From NCBI GenBank assembly GCA_001972305.1, contig BDDD01001951.1, forward strand, positions 192,057 to 256,056: a stretch of DNA of 64,000 nt. Direction: 5' to 3'. Under the pieces are notes generated by a model. The model saw only the letters and a list, made by a program, of their open reading frames with translations, was not told the DNA's origin and made no database searches. A program made the translations under genes and the position numbers. Below are positions 46,487 to 58,229 of this stretch, piece by piece. Within the stretch, counting starts at the first letter, position 1; every line of letters starts with the position of its first letter. Origin of the DNA: Cephalotus follicularis (taxonomy: Eukaryota > Streptophyta > Magnoliopsida > Oxalidales > Cephalotaceae).

Positions 46487-47350
46487 TGTTAGATATAGTG
46501 ACCCGGTAAGCCAATAGATGGGTTGTCACATTGTATCTTATCTTGTATAAAACAATCTTATTCCTTGTATATATGATGTGTGCTAAAATTTGTTATGGCA
46601 ATATCACTTGTATTTTATCACATAATTGAAGTAGCTTATTTTATTACCTACTTATACTAGTGATGCCCCGACATAAGGTTGGATGCCTGGAATGGAGGCT
46701 GTGAGACTGGTTACCTTAATCCTTATGTCAAACTTGTTCCAAGTCATAGGTTCACTTTGTGGGCATTAGTGAACCGGATAGACTTGCGCGTATGTTGCCT
46801 GCTCATGGAATCGGGGGATGATTTTTGAAGAAATTTTGCTGGGCAATTTGGCTACGAAATTCTCTCTGCATGTGTGTGTTCTCTTGACTCATATACACCA
46901 AGCAAGGCTTATCTAGGGTGGATTGATTACTGACTTCATTGGTCATAATCAATACACCTTTTCTAAGCTAAGTGAGAGAGAGTGAGAGTTCTAAGCTCTT
47001 GGAGTTTGCTGGTTGGATTCTCTGTTGTACGTGAGGCTTGGAGAAGATCAAAGGGATTCTACTCAAGCTTGTAGCGGCAAAGAAAGAAGGAGCCAACACC
47101 CTCTGGTATAAATTCTTGGTCCTTCTTGCTTATGCCATGTTTTTGTGTCACCATTGTCTGCAATGGTGACACCAATTCAATTCTGTTGATGTTGTGGTGT
47201 TCCATGGGATCTGTGGATGTGCCTTTGTGGATATGTTTTTTTTTTATATAGGGTGATATTCCGCTGCATGATTGATTGTTTAAATTTTGTTATACACTCT
47301 TACACCCTATGTCCATTTTGGCACCGGAGTCGGTATATCCGATTCCATCT
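46487..47350 (+). mobile_element. Solo LTR of family C with internal deletion, nested in the B solo LTR
   Basis: Starts TGTTAGATATAGTGACCC and ends CGATTCCATCT (CA end decayed). It is flanked by GGGGG on both sides (46482-46486, 47351-47355), a plausible but low-complexity TSD. It is 864 bp against about 2.19 kb for the 3' LTR of C; the middle part including the TCGA cluster is deleted near 46818. Confidence 0.85.
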
Positions 47351-49530
47351 GGGGGATCCCCCCGGGGCGGGGGTCAACCTGTGGGTCTCGTGTCCTGGCC
47401 TCATGGTTGTTAGGGCTGGGTTGGTTTATGTTGTGGTTTGGTACTTGTTGTCGGGCTCTGTCCGAGGAGAACATATTGTCCGAGGAGAACGTGTTGTCCG
47501 GGGAGGACATGCCCGGGAAGGACATACCCGAGGTTAGTCGTCCAATGAGGACATGCCCGAGGATGGCTCGTCCGGGGAAGGCATGTCTTAGGATGGAGGC
47601 GCAGGCCTGGCTTATGATAGGTCGTGTTGTATTGGGTGGTATTGGCATCCCCTGCCCGGGACCCCTGGCAAGACGTAGTGTTACGTTCTCTGCCCTGGCT
47701 CCCTCCCCTGGCATGTTCCTTTAGTGGAACGGTGCGTTTGGGCAGTGGTTGTTATGTGTGTCCCCTTTAATTAAACTGTGAGTTCGAATGGTTTTGTATA
47801 AGGGTTAGTTACAGTTATGCCATTTCCTGTTTTATTTTCTTCCCTGCCAGGAGTTGTGGCATTGTTTTGGCTTAGAGGAGATGTGAAATTCCTCCTTCCT
47901 GCTGGGCGATTCGTCTAAGGTGGTTATCCTGAAGGATGGGTCGTCACAGTGTTGGACACTTAACGAGTTCGTGGAGGACTCGTTTGATCCTTAGACATGA
48001 GCAACTGCTCTATATTGTACAGAGATTGTCTAGCTTTGATCTTCACCATACTCAGTTCTTTCGCGGGGCTAACAATCTGGTGGTCTTTGGATTTGATGGA
48101 ATCTGTATGGATATAAGAAAGTGTGCAACATGGGATTGTCATAGCTGAGCGAGGGTGTTCGGCTCTAATTGGTTTGATTATACTGTGGACTGTTGAAATC
48201 CTTGGCTAAGGTTGAGGTGGGCTGGAAATTAGATTTCCGGGGAGGTCTACCGAAAGTCCTAGTAATGATCATATATATTAGTTACTGAGGAAAAACTAGG
48301 ATTGATACGTATCATTACCCTAGACCTTAGTTGGGGCCAAGTATGACGAGGAATTATAGTGCAAGCTAATTGTCAACAGGAAAAAGTCACGTGTTACGGA
48401 AGTGTCTGATAAAAAGTAAGGAAATTAATTAGATTAATTTCTTATCTGGATAATATTGGATATTAGTCTATGAGCATTTAAATAGGTCTGGGACTATTTA
48501 GAACGACTAAACCGATCCTTGGGGCATTTCGGTAATTTATCAACACTACCGATAATAACTGAGGTCCCTACCCGAGAATGGTATCTTAATAAATGTTGGA
48601 CATTTATATCTTGGTGATAATTATAAAATAATATATTGATTAGTGGATTATGTGAGAAGTGTCACCATTGGATGGTTGACACTTGTCTCGATCTTACATA
48701 GTCTTACTAACTAATATATTAAGGGATAAGTTTTGGAAACAACTAGAGAACTCTCTAATTACCTTCATGCTTGGCCAAAATTTTACAGAGAAAAAGGAGA
48801 AAGAAAGAAACCTTGGGTTTGCTGATCATCTTCTCCATTTCTATAAGCTTGGAGTTTGAATTTCTCTCACTCCCTTCATTGATTTTCATCACAAGACCTA
48901 GTAGCTACTTATGGTGGATTGGAATTGATAAATTCTTGTCAATTTTGATTGACCCTTTTTTTGCATGTACTTTAAGGTGCAAGCTCTTTATGCAACAAGC
49001 ATTCCTTTGAGAACATGGCATAAATTGAAGCTTGAATTAGATGTTAGAATCCTAGGAAATTTGAAGGTTGGCTGAAATTTCTTGGAGAAAAACTTAAAGT
49101 ATTTGGAATCTTGGTGGAGTGTGGACTTGGAATCACATAAGGGAACTTCTACAAGTGAGTACCGACAAAGAGAAGGAGCCTCCAATTGCGGTATAGCTTT
49201 AACTTATTCTCTTTGTATATTGTTTGTCACATAAGCATGCATATGTGATAATTTGATTATGGAATTCGTGTGGTGATCCTTAGTTTGTTTGTAGTTTGGA
49301 TTTGGACTTAGGGAATGTTAGCATTCTCCAATTTGGAATTAGTTGAACTAAGGGAATGTTAGCATTCTCAAATTTGGAAATAGCATAGTCTAAATGCATT
49401 AAGGGGTTTTGTTTTTTGTTTCGTTGTAAATTTTTAAAAATTACTCCCCTTAATGTCATTGCACATTCCTTAGAGGAATGATTGTGCTTAAAGTCCGATT
49501 CCAACCCTCAGGGATTACATGTTCCTAACA

Positions 49531-51227
49531 AGTGGTATCAGAGCCAACCACATCGACCATGATTGAATGTGTTTTTGTGCCTAGGATGGTAACTGGTTTG
49601 AGATTTAATTAGAGGTTTGGTTTTGTTCTTGAACTCAACCCTAGAATGCTTTGATGTGTTGTTTGTAGCTTGGATGGTTTTTGGGTGTAATTGGATTGCA
49701 CTTGAAGCTATTATTCTGTATTTGTGTAATTACTCGATGCAAAAACTATGTAGTGTAGATTTCTGCGTACGCGGACTATAACGCTCCAATTATTGCTGTC
49801 CTATTTGAAGGGGCACCGGCTGCTACTTTGAACTTATAGTTAACTGCATTATGAGTATTTTCCAAAAGGCGGAATGTTATTCGGAATTCGTTTGGCTAGT
49901 TTCGTGGACTTGTGAAATTGGTGTGGCATAACTTGGATCGTGCAGAAATTTTCTAAATTTTAACATGTAGGGTAGTGTCTAGTTGTTTAGACAGTGGGAG
50001 CATTTGTGCAACCACCGTTTGGCTCCGAGATACTCGTACATGTAGTCTTGGTAAATGCACATGATTTCTAATTAACGAACAATGGTTGAAATTTTTTTGA
50101 ATTCGTAGGCCGCATATTTGGACTTAGCATTCAAATTTGCATAATGCAGTTTTTACTCTCTAAAGTCTGCATAGCGCAGATTTTGGACATCATATTTCTG
50201 CATAGAGTAGAATTTTGGTACGCCAAAAGTCCTGTCAAGAGGGAAATGCAGTGTATTGACATAGTGTCACATAGCTGATGTGTAACCATTGACAGTTTTG
50301 ATTAAAGCATTGACGCTCACACAAAGTGTTGGCAATTCTACTAAAATTGTCGCCGCTTTGACAGAGAACAACAATATACTAAAAGTTTGGAATTTTTGGG
50401 TCAAGGCGCTTTGGGGGTTTATAATCATTGTTTGATTCAGTGGAAGTTAAGCCCTTAAACCACATATGGTATTAAATTTTGGAATTGGTCATTGTGAGAG
50501 GCACTTTGTGTATTTAATTAAAGTTTATATTAAATATTTACTTTAATTTTATCATGCATGATGGACGGCTAAAGGACTAGACCTTGTTTTGGTTTTCTTT
50601 TGTGGATGATTGCGTCTTTTATTCATTAATAGTTTTAATAGTCTGTAATAAGGTGCTTGCATTCACCATTTGTTTTCTCTTCTATATCCTCTTTAGAATA
50701 GGATATCTTCTCATCTTTAATTTATATTCTCTTCTTTAATTGATTATATATAATTGCATTTGTAAAGAAGACTTTGCAAGGAAGCATGGAGAAGAAAGGA
50801 AGAGAAGTACAATACCATCGAAGGCCATGTATGCATGGTGCAAAATGTAATAGTTAGATATAATATCCATACCTAGGAAGACCAAGTAGTGACTTTTGTC
50901 CCAAGTCACTACTTATATTAAAGTCCTCAGCCATGCCATTTCATTTATTTTGGAAATAAATCTAGGTTGCATAAGATGGATGGTCCATATACATGTCTTG
51001 CATGCAAAGGTAATTAATTGGAATTGGCTAATATAACCAATGAATTAATTAAGGGCTTGGTAAAATAAAATTGTGAGACTTAAAATTCCCTCAACTAGAA
51101 TAACAAGTCTGAACGCTAGGGACACATGGAGTGGACCGACGTGGCCTTCCACGATCTACATTGAGTGGTGTACACGGGTCATTGATTTGTCATGCTAAAG
51201 CTGAGACTTTTAACCTGAGGGATGTTA
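49531..51227 (+). other. Element D PBS and untranslated leader
   Basis: TGGTATCAGAGCC (49533-49545) is the tRNA-Met PBS. The following 1.68 kb has no gag but parallels the leader of element C (24720-25345 with 50560-51205): TTGCATGC near TAATTAAT, ATTGGCTAATANAACCAATG, CATGGAGTGG with GTGGCCTTCCAC, and the 20-bp leader motif at 51186-51205. LTR M interrupts it at 51228, and the remainder of D is not seen. Confidence 0.8.
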
Positions 51228-52193
51228 TGTCACGCCCCAAACCATGAGGAGGGCCCTGCGGCCCGACACATGACATGACGTCCATATATCATTCATATCA
51301 TTATCCAAAATGCCATAAATTTAAAACTTTAATCAGAGACATGCATGCGAAAAATAACCGTTCAATTAAGTTACGTGGAAAGACCCAAATATATACATCA
51401 ATGTCTTATGTATCATGTTAGATGCACTGCCACAAGTCAGTAGGTCAAATAGAACTATTTACAACATTTTTATACAATAAGCTAGGTAGAAGAAGCTGCT
51501 CTGCTACAAAAATCCTTACTCCAAGATCTGGCCCAACTGCTCACTATAGTGCGTCACCTGTACCTGAACCTGACCAATTTCGAGAATGGGCTAGCAACTC
51601 ATGGTTGTGTAGGGAGTACAATATGTGTAGATATAGAAGATATATGCAGGGTATGAGAGAATGCATGAATTCCAGATATAGCAATAGCCCAAAACATAAA
51701 AGTCCTCATCCATATCAATACGGGGCACATATAAGTCCTCATTGGCCTCCTCTGCTAAGGTAGCAGACCACAAACACTCCATAGCATTCAAAGCTATTTT
51801 AGAACATATATGAGCTCTCCTCGGCCTCCTCTGCCGAGGTATCAGACCATTATAAGTTATCATTGGCCTCTTCGGCTTAAGGTAGCATCGCTAACATCTG
51901 TGCACTACCCTGCTGCAGTTGAGCATTACCATCGTCAACGCACTGCTTGTGCTACAGAGGATGGGATCGAGATAACACTGGCTTGGTCAATCCTTCCCCT
52001 TAATTCTAGTCTCTTTAGGACAGAGCATAGGTAGTTAAGATTCTATTTGAAGTTACACGAGGTCCTCGCGGCCTTCACAATGTAGAATTCATGCTTAGGT
52101 TCACCTGCTAAAGGAGGTCCTGCGAGATATCCTCCAATGATGCTAGTATTGGGAATGGAAGAACATTCATGGAGCCGAAACCGGACCAAGAGG
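51228..52193 (-). repeat. LTR M (gypsy type, minus strand), truncated
   Basis: On the minus strand it ends in GGTTTGGGGCGTGACA at 51228, with TGTTA (51223-51227) as a possible TSD. It carries the stem-loop CAAC/GTTG (51595-51607) followed on the minus strand by CTAGCCCATT. CCTCNGC/TGCCGAGG-like words recur around 51715-51890. Copia N is inserted at 52194, and the M start is not recovered. Open frames at 51422-52034 show no domain. Confidence 0.65.
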
Positions 52194-54771
52194 TGTTAGA
52201 ATGTATAACAAAAATTTTCTAACATCAAAGGCAGCGGAAGACTAAAAATTCAACACCACTAACAGGTCCAATTCAACAAGCCAGGTCACAAGGATCACCA
52301 CAACATAAACATATTTGAGTTGGTATCACCTATACATGCTAAGGTGATACACAAACATGGCAACCAAGAAAGACAAGAAGTTCATACCGTATGGTGATGG
52401 CTCTTTCTTTCTGTGCCGGTTCACGCTTGCGTAGACTCCCTTGGTGTTCTCTTCCAAGTCGAGCTCTCACTGCTCCAACCAGCAAACGCCTCAGGCTAGC
52501 AAGATAGACAATCACTGTTTTGTTTCCTCTCTCTCTCAAAGCTCGCCAAGAGAAGATTGGAATTAACTAAGATAGTTAATGGCAATCCACCCCAGACAAG
52601 CATCAAACTTGGTGAAGAAAACCGCGAAAGGAAAAACACTCTTAGTGTGCTTTGAAAGTTGCCTAGCAAAACCGATTCATGTCTCTCCTCTTATGCCAAC
52701 CGTTTTCTCTCTTTTGTTGCATGTCACAGCCTAGCTTTTTGGGCATCCCACAACCCCACTCATACATCATCTTGGATCATGGTATTCTCTCTCAATAAAA
52801 CATGACTCCATGATCCCAAAAACGTGCTCCCATCATGCTCAGACAGGAGAAAGACGCTGGGAGTGGGAGAGAGAATCGCGCGCATGACGCGCACCCACAT
52901 CTGGCACCCACGTTGTCATTCTAAGCATCGACGCTTTTCTATAAGCGCTAACGCTTAGACGGCTAAGTATCAACGCCCTTCCACAAGGCATTGGCGCTTA
53001 GACTATTGGAGTTAGGTGTCCCTTCAAGCCATGAGGTGGCTAAATGGGTGTACATATATGATACATTCCTTAATTGGAATAATCCGTGCAAGCCTATGGT
53101 TGGTTGCATGTATGTAGTTTGCACTCTTATCCTACATTCTAAGTTCCAGTTATGTTCAATTGGGCAAATATATTAACAATGGCAAACCGGCTATATGTAA
53201 TATCCCAAATCGTTAAAAGCGAATCTGTTTGATCGCCATGCAACTGAGTACATATATAGTGTCCTATCATCGAGGGGTTGGATTTCATACCTAGATAGGT
53301 GATGAGAATGAGGTCCTTAGTCCCTTCAGACAGAAGTTCCAAGTCATAGGTTCACTTTCTGGGCAATTGATGAACCGCAAAGACTTGCCGAATTATGCTT
53401 GCTCCCTCGTTTGGAGGATGAATTCTCTCATTGTCGTTTGGATGGCACTAAAGCTGATGTGGGGTGCATGCTAGAGAGCATGACACTGAACCAACCCACC
53501 ATAGGTGACCTATCTGGATGGACATTACCCTTGTCGATAGGATCCCTATTGTTTTCGGTAGTGTATAGTCTATGGTGACTAGTAGGTCTTTGCCTACGTT
53601 GTATCCTTATACCTGAGCAGCAGGCATGCGTTATGTAGTGACTGTATGACTTTGATTTCTGCCTTCCCGAGTACTAGCCAAGTGCTGGCAAAAGGGCTGT
53701 CTTTGGGTCATGTGGAAGCTGCACTGAGACGTGTGGGCGCAGTTCACAATATGGAATCTTCACACCCGCAATGATGGATGAATGGATCTATATGATCTTG
53801 ACCATTATTGACTGAAAGACCTGGCCAGGCTTAGGCGGACTGGATCTAGGGTGATTCCAGGGAGGTCCGTCAAAGTCACAATGTGTTCAAAGATTTATAT
53901 GGTCGCAGAATATCTTGGGTGGACATTTAATCCACACCCTTGTCCATGGTCGGAGTCTATAGTGATGAGGGTTACATGACACATATGCTGAAGACGGGCT
54001 TAAAGCACTGGCTATCTGGTTATCGACTGATAGACGTGGTAATACACGGATCCGGGGGTGATAGAGCTCACACCAGGGCCATCTTGTGAATAGTCGAGAG
54101 GACTATTAGGATGGTTGTACCAGAAATCGGGATATTCTGAGAAACTTATCAGCGTACCAGATATTGACAAGGCTTTCTAGGTCTTGCCTTGTGATGACAT
54201 TTATGTCTCAATCCTAAGTTTTGATGATAACATATTTGTATTTGACAAAGTTTCTTAATGTGCAAGAAAGCAATAAAGTGAGCAAAAAGGAATTATGCAG
54301 AACACAGCTCAGACCGCCGACGCTCAAGATTAAAGCGTCTGCGCTTTGTCAAACAGTCTAGCCAAGAACAAAGCGTCTACCGGTGAAGCACTTGGAGAAG
54401 TGGAAGATACACTTAAACCTTCGACGCTCAATATTCAAGCGTCTGTGCTTTGAGGTACAAAGCGCCTGCTCTTAGTGCAAAGCGCCATCCGATTAAACCA
54501 GTGGACTCAACTTCTATTAAAAGGGGCCTAAGCGTCGACGCCAGAGTCTAAGCGTCAGCGCTTTGAGGTGACGGTCGACTCCAACTTTGAACGCCTGCGC
54601 TTTGAGCTGAATATTCAAATTTGAGATCCCCAACGGTCACATGACCGTCGACGCTTTGAAGGAGACAGTCGACGCTTTGGTCGGCTGGAACAGTTTCTGA
54701 TAGATTTTAGTGGACATTCCATTATGGAATTAATCCTAAACTAATCCCAACGGATATATGAGGCAAGAAGC

Positions 54772-54777
54772 TATAAA
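54772..54777 (+). promoter_or_regulatory. TATA box of element F 5' LTR
   Basis: CTATAAATGG follows the palindrome cluster by about 80 bp. In the 3' LTR the same place reads CTATGAATGG, so that copy has lost the box. Confidence 0.55.
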
Positions 54778-55292
54778 TGGACGAATGTTTTGAAGAATGA
54801 AGAGGAGAGAACAACACAAAAAAATCACATATACAAACATCATTCAAAGCAAACATTCAAAGAGGATTCAAATTGAAAGATCATTCAAAAGCTTTCATTT
54901 TTACATTTTAAGCCAATTCTTGTTCTCACTGTTTTGAGCATACTTATCTTGTAAAATCCAACCTTGTGAGAGGTTTAGATCAAAACACTACTCTCTATAC
55001 TTTGTTTGTAATAGGGGAGTGAACCCTAGTGAATTTGGGGAGTGAACCCAAACGAAATTGTAAGTGATTGAGGTCAATCACAAAGGTGTACCAAATAGCA
55101 CCCGTAATTGTATTCGGAGAACTAGTGGAAACTCAAGGAGATCCTTGGGAAAAGTGGACGTAGGCAAGAGTTTCACCGAACCACTCTAAACTAGTGTTTG
55201 CAAACCTCTCTAACTCTATCTCTTTACATTATTGTTCATATTGCTATTGTTCATTATTTTTGTTCATTGCGAAAAGTTTAGATTATTTTTAG

Positions 55293-56138
55293 AATACGGG
55301 TTGGAACCAACGGTCTTGGGTAACTAGCGAAGACTTTGATCAACAAGACTGCGTGAGAGTGTTATTTGGGGAGAACGCTGATCCTATTCAGCGAATGTAC
55401 ACTAGGAACCTACCATTAGACTATAGATTCCTACACCGTGTAGTATGCACGCATATTCTCCCTAAGGCCGGTGGGTTCGATGAGGTGACCCACATGGAAG
55501 CCTATACGATGTACCATTTGATCACCGGGCGACAAATAAATGTTCTATCCATGATGGTTTGTCATATGCACTCGATTCACGACGGGGAGAATGCGAGATT
55601 AGGTTATAGAAATATTATAACCAAGATTCTCCAATATTTCAAAGTCGACCTCTCTGGAGAAGTGCACCATGATCTCCAAAGTGTAGACAAGCTGGGAAAA
55701 GGAACCCTCGGAAGGATGGGGTTCACAAAGCACAAGAGGACCGGTGCTTGGATTTCGAGGGATGAGGATTCAAATAGAGTTGTGGAAGAGGAGGGAGAAG
55801 CTGAGGTAGGGGAAGAAGCTGTGAATATACCCCTGCAGATCGAACCTCAAGCTCAACCGATCCCGAATGTCCATCTTCCAAGAAATAGGCTAGATGAGAT
55901 ATTCGACGCTATCAAAAGCATGCAGCAGAGTATTGCGAAGATGGAGACGAGTATGCAGTGCGTAAGGAGGCGACAGAAGAGACTTGCCAAAAGATTTGCT
56001 GAAACAGGCATTATAGAGTATGGTGGCCTCATATCTTCATCTTCTAGCCACGACGACGATCCCCCGGACGAGGCTGCAACCAAAGATATGGAGGGAGATG
56101 TCGGAGGTGGTGATGAGGGCACTCATATGGATGAATGA
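55293..56138 (+). pseudogene. Putative plant transposon protein (PF20167-like), 5'-truncated
   Basis: An open frame of about 280 codons, continuous from the deletion point (55293) to TGA at 56136-56138. The core PLDYRFLHRVVCTHILPKAG, then MYHLITGRQINV and HMHSIHDGENARLGYRNIIT, is typical of the plant family annotated as putative plant transposon protein. This family sits in gag/pol-less LTR elements and its function is unknown. The second half is acidic and Glu-rich, with a predicted coiled coil (IFDAIKSMQQSIAKMETSMQ), a basic patch and a Ser/Asp-rich tail. The natural start is missing. A GTG at 55353 is not convincing as a start, and the deletion fuses LTR sequence to the middle of the gene. 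Confidence 0.8.
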
Positions 56139-56527
56139 GCTTTTGCATCTCATGTCTCATTTGTATTTTCTGTTGTTTTTGCTATGGTTTTGTAGCTTGT
56201 GTTTTGTAGCTTGTGTTATTTGGAAGTGACTTTTGTAACAAACTATCTCGTGTAATGGAAATGACTTTGCTATTTTCATGAGTACATGCAATGTGGTTTG
56301 TTTTAAATGTGTTGGACTGAAATTGTGCGGCATTGATATATGAAATGGGTGTGCATACTGAGTTTTGATATAGCAGTGTTTTGCAGGATTTAAGCTCACG
56401 TGTAATATGGTTCACATTGGTAACAATTTTTGTTGAAAAGTAAAAATTGGAAGCCTAGATTGCATGATCAAAGGACTTTAATCATAAGTCAAGATGTAGT
56501 TTTTAATCCCTTTTAAGATGATAACAA

Positions 56528-56824
56528 AAAGGGGGAGAATATTGTAAGTATGTTTGTTTTGGGGGAAGAAATGGTAAAATTGAGAAAGTTTGGGAGAGAA
56601 TTTGAGAGAAAGCATATAAATGCATCATGGGTCTTAATGACAAGGTAATATATCCCTTATATGACTAAGGGGGAGGTAATATACTCAGGGGGAGCTATTG
56701 CATTTGAGCACTTAAATAAGTTCTCATATTTTGCATCATATGCACTTTCTTGTTATTGTTTATAACTTAACAATTATTATGCGTTAAAAGTAACAAATTT
56801 TGTCATCACCAAAAAGGGGGAGAT
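56528..56824 (+). other. Series of polypurine tracts before the F 3' LTR
   Basis: AAAAAGGGGGAGA (about 56527), AAGGGGGAGG (56668), AGGGGGAGC (56688) and the terminal AAAAAGGGGGAGAT (56811-56824) adjoining the LTR. Multiple polypurine tracts are a known feature of Sireviruses. Confidence 0.75.
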
Positions 56825-57884
56825 TGTTGACATTTATGTCTCAATCCTAAGTTTTGATGATAACATATTTGTATTTGACAAAGTTTCTTAATGTGCAAGA
56901 AAGCAATAAAGTGAGCAAAAAGGAATTATGCAGAACACAGCTCAGACCACCGACGCTCAAGATTAAAGCGTCTGCGCTTTGACAAACAGTCGAGCCAAGA
57001 ACAAAGCGTCTACCGGTGAAGCACTTGGAGAAGTGGAAGATACACTTAAACCGTCGACGCTCAATATTCAAGCGTCTGCGCTTTGAGGTACAAAGCGCTT
57101 GCTCTTAGTGCAAAGCGCCGTCCGATTAAACCAGTGGACTCAACTTCTATTAAAAGGGGCCTAAGCGCCGACGCCAGAGTCTAAGCGTCAGCGCTTTGAG
57201 GTGACGGTCGACTCCAACTTTGAACGCCTGCGCTTTGAGCTGAATATTCAAATTTGAGATCCCCAACGGTCACATGACCGTCGACGCTTTGAAGGAGACA
57301 GTCGACGCTTTGGTCGGCTGGAACAGTTTCTGATAGATTTCAGTGGACATTCCATTATTGAATTAATCCTAAACTAATCCCAACGGATCTATGAGGCAAG
57401 AAGCTATGAATGGAATGTTTTGAAGAATGAAGAGGAGAGAACAACACAAAAAAAAACACATATACAAACATCATTCAAAGCAAACATTCAAAGAGGATTC
57501 AAATTGAAAGATCATTCAAAAGCTTTCATTTTTACATTTTAAGCCAATTCTTGTTCTCACTGTTTTGAGCATACTTATCTTGTAAAATCCAACCTTGTGA
57601 GAGGTTTAGATCAAAACACTACTCTCTATACTTTGTTTGTAATAGGGGAGTGAACCCTAGTGAATTTGGGGAGTGAACCCAAACGTAGTTTATTGACCTT
57701 GCTTTGAACATGTTGACACGTATGAGAGACACATGTCATTTAGTGAAAGGAGAACATCTAGAGGATGTTGCTTTGCCAATGAGTATTTCATAGGCTGGAT
57801 TTAGGTCTATGCATTGCCACGATGAAATCTCCAAGCAAAGGGTTGAAATTGTATATAGAAGAGTTTTTTCTCATCCTAGACTTG

Positions 57885-58215
57885 GGCGTCGACGCCATAG
57901 AGAGTATGCGTTGGCGCCATGGTTTCCAGTGACTTTAGGCGTTGACGCCATGACAAAACCCCCGGACGTCAACGCCATGAAGAGCACGCGTTGACGCCAA
58001 GACAAGAAGAGATTGTAAGTCTCATCTATCCTTACGCGTCAACAACATCGGTAGGCGTTGACGCTATGATAGGCGGATACATTGCATCGATGCCATGGAG
58101 AGCATTACGTTGATGTTATGGAAATAAGGGACTTTACACGTTGACGCTATGAAGAGCATTGCTTCGACGCCAAGACTGGAAGAGTCAACGCCATCGATAG
58201 GCATTGACACCTAGA
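57885..58215 (+). repeat. GGCGTCGACGCC palindrome cluster in LTR E
   Basis: The perfect 12-bp palindrome lies at 57885-57896, followed by about ten GCGTTGACGCCATG-like copies up to 58215, right before the TATA box at 58222. Confidence 0.82.
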
Positions 58216-58221
58216 GGAAAG

Positions 58222-58229
58222 TATATAAA
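58222..58229 (+). promoter_or_regulatory. TATA box of LTR E
   Basis: TATATAAA, followed 30 bp later by a CT-rich stretch (58258-58290). Confidence 0.6.

Larger units (their letters stand above)
44609..47948 (+). mobile_element. Solo LTR of family B, nested in D
   Basis: TSD GTGTT at 44604-44608 and 47949-47953. Starts TGTAATACCCCG, ends GGGTCGTCACA, matching element B's LTR at both ends. Without the C-family insert (46487-47355) it is about 2.47 kb, longer than the LTR at 6189-7794 because it keeps 119-bp tandem repeats and the stem-loop TAGTC/GACTA (46081-46095). Confidence 0.92.
44111..49530 (+). repeat. Element D (Ty1/copia) 5' LTR with nested solo LTRs
   Basis: Starts TGTTACATAGGGTGACC and ends GTTCCTAACA, followed by a PBS. 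Its opening 400 bp align with LTR C (TGTTAGATATAGTGACCC and CAAGCCATTAGATGG in common). A B-family solo LTR at 44609-47948 splits it, leaving about 2.08 kb of its own. U5 has a GGCCAAAATTTTAC box and GACAAAGAGAAGGAGCC. It has no obvious TCGA palindrome cluster. Confidence 0.85.
54192..57696 (+). mobile_element. Element F: Sirevirus-like non-autonomous copia element
   Basis: 5' LTR from 54192 (TGATGACATTTATG) and 3' LTR from 56825 (TGTTGACATTTATG), nearly identical over about 860 bp, each with a GCGTCGACGC/AAGCGTC cluster. TSD CCTTG at 54187-54191 and 57697-57701. The 5' LTR end, PBS and N-terminus of the single open frame are deleted near 55290, and the 3' LTR is also shortened. Between them are a transposon-protein frame (55293-56138) and four purine tracts. 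There is no gag or pol. The LTR type and repeated polypurine tracts are those of Sireviruses, as in element G. Confidence 0.85.

Noticed and set aside
55353..55355. GTG as start of the element F protein
   Set aside because: The frame is open upstream to 55293 and the known family extends further N-terminally; the true start was deleted.
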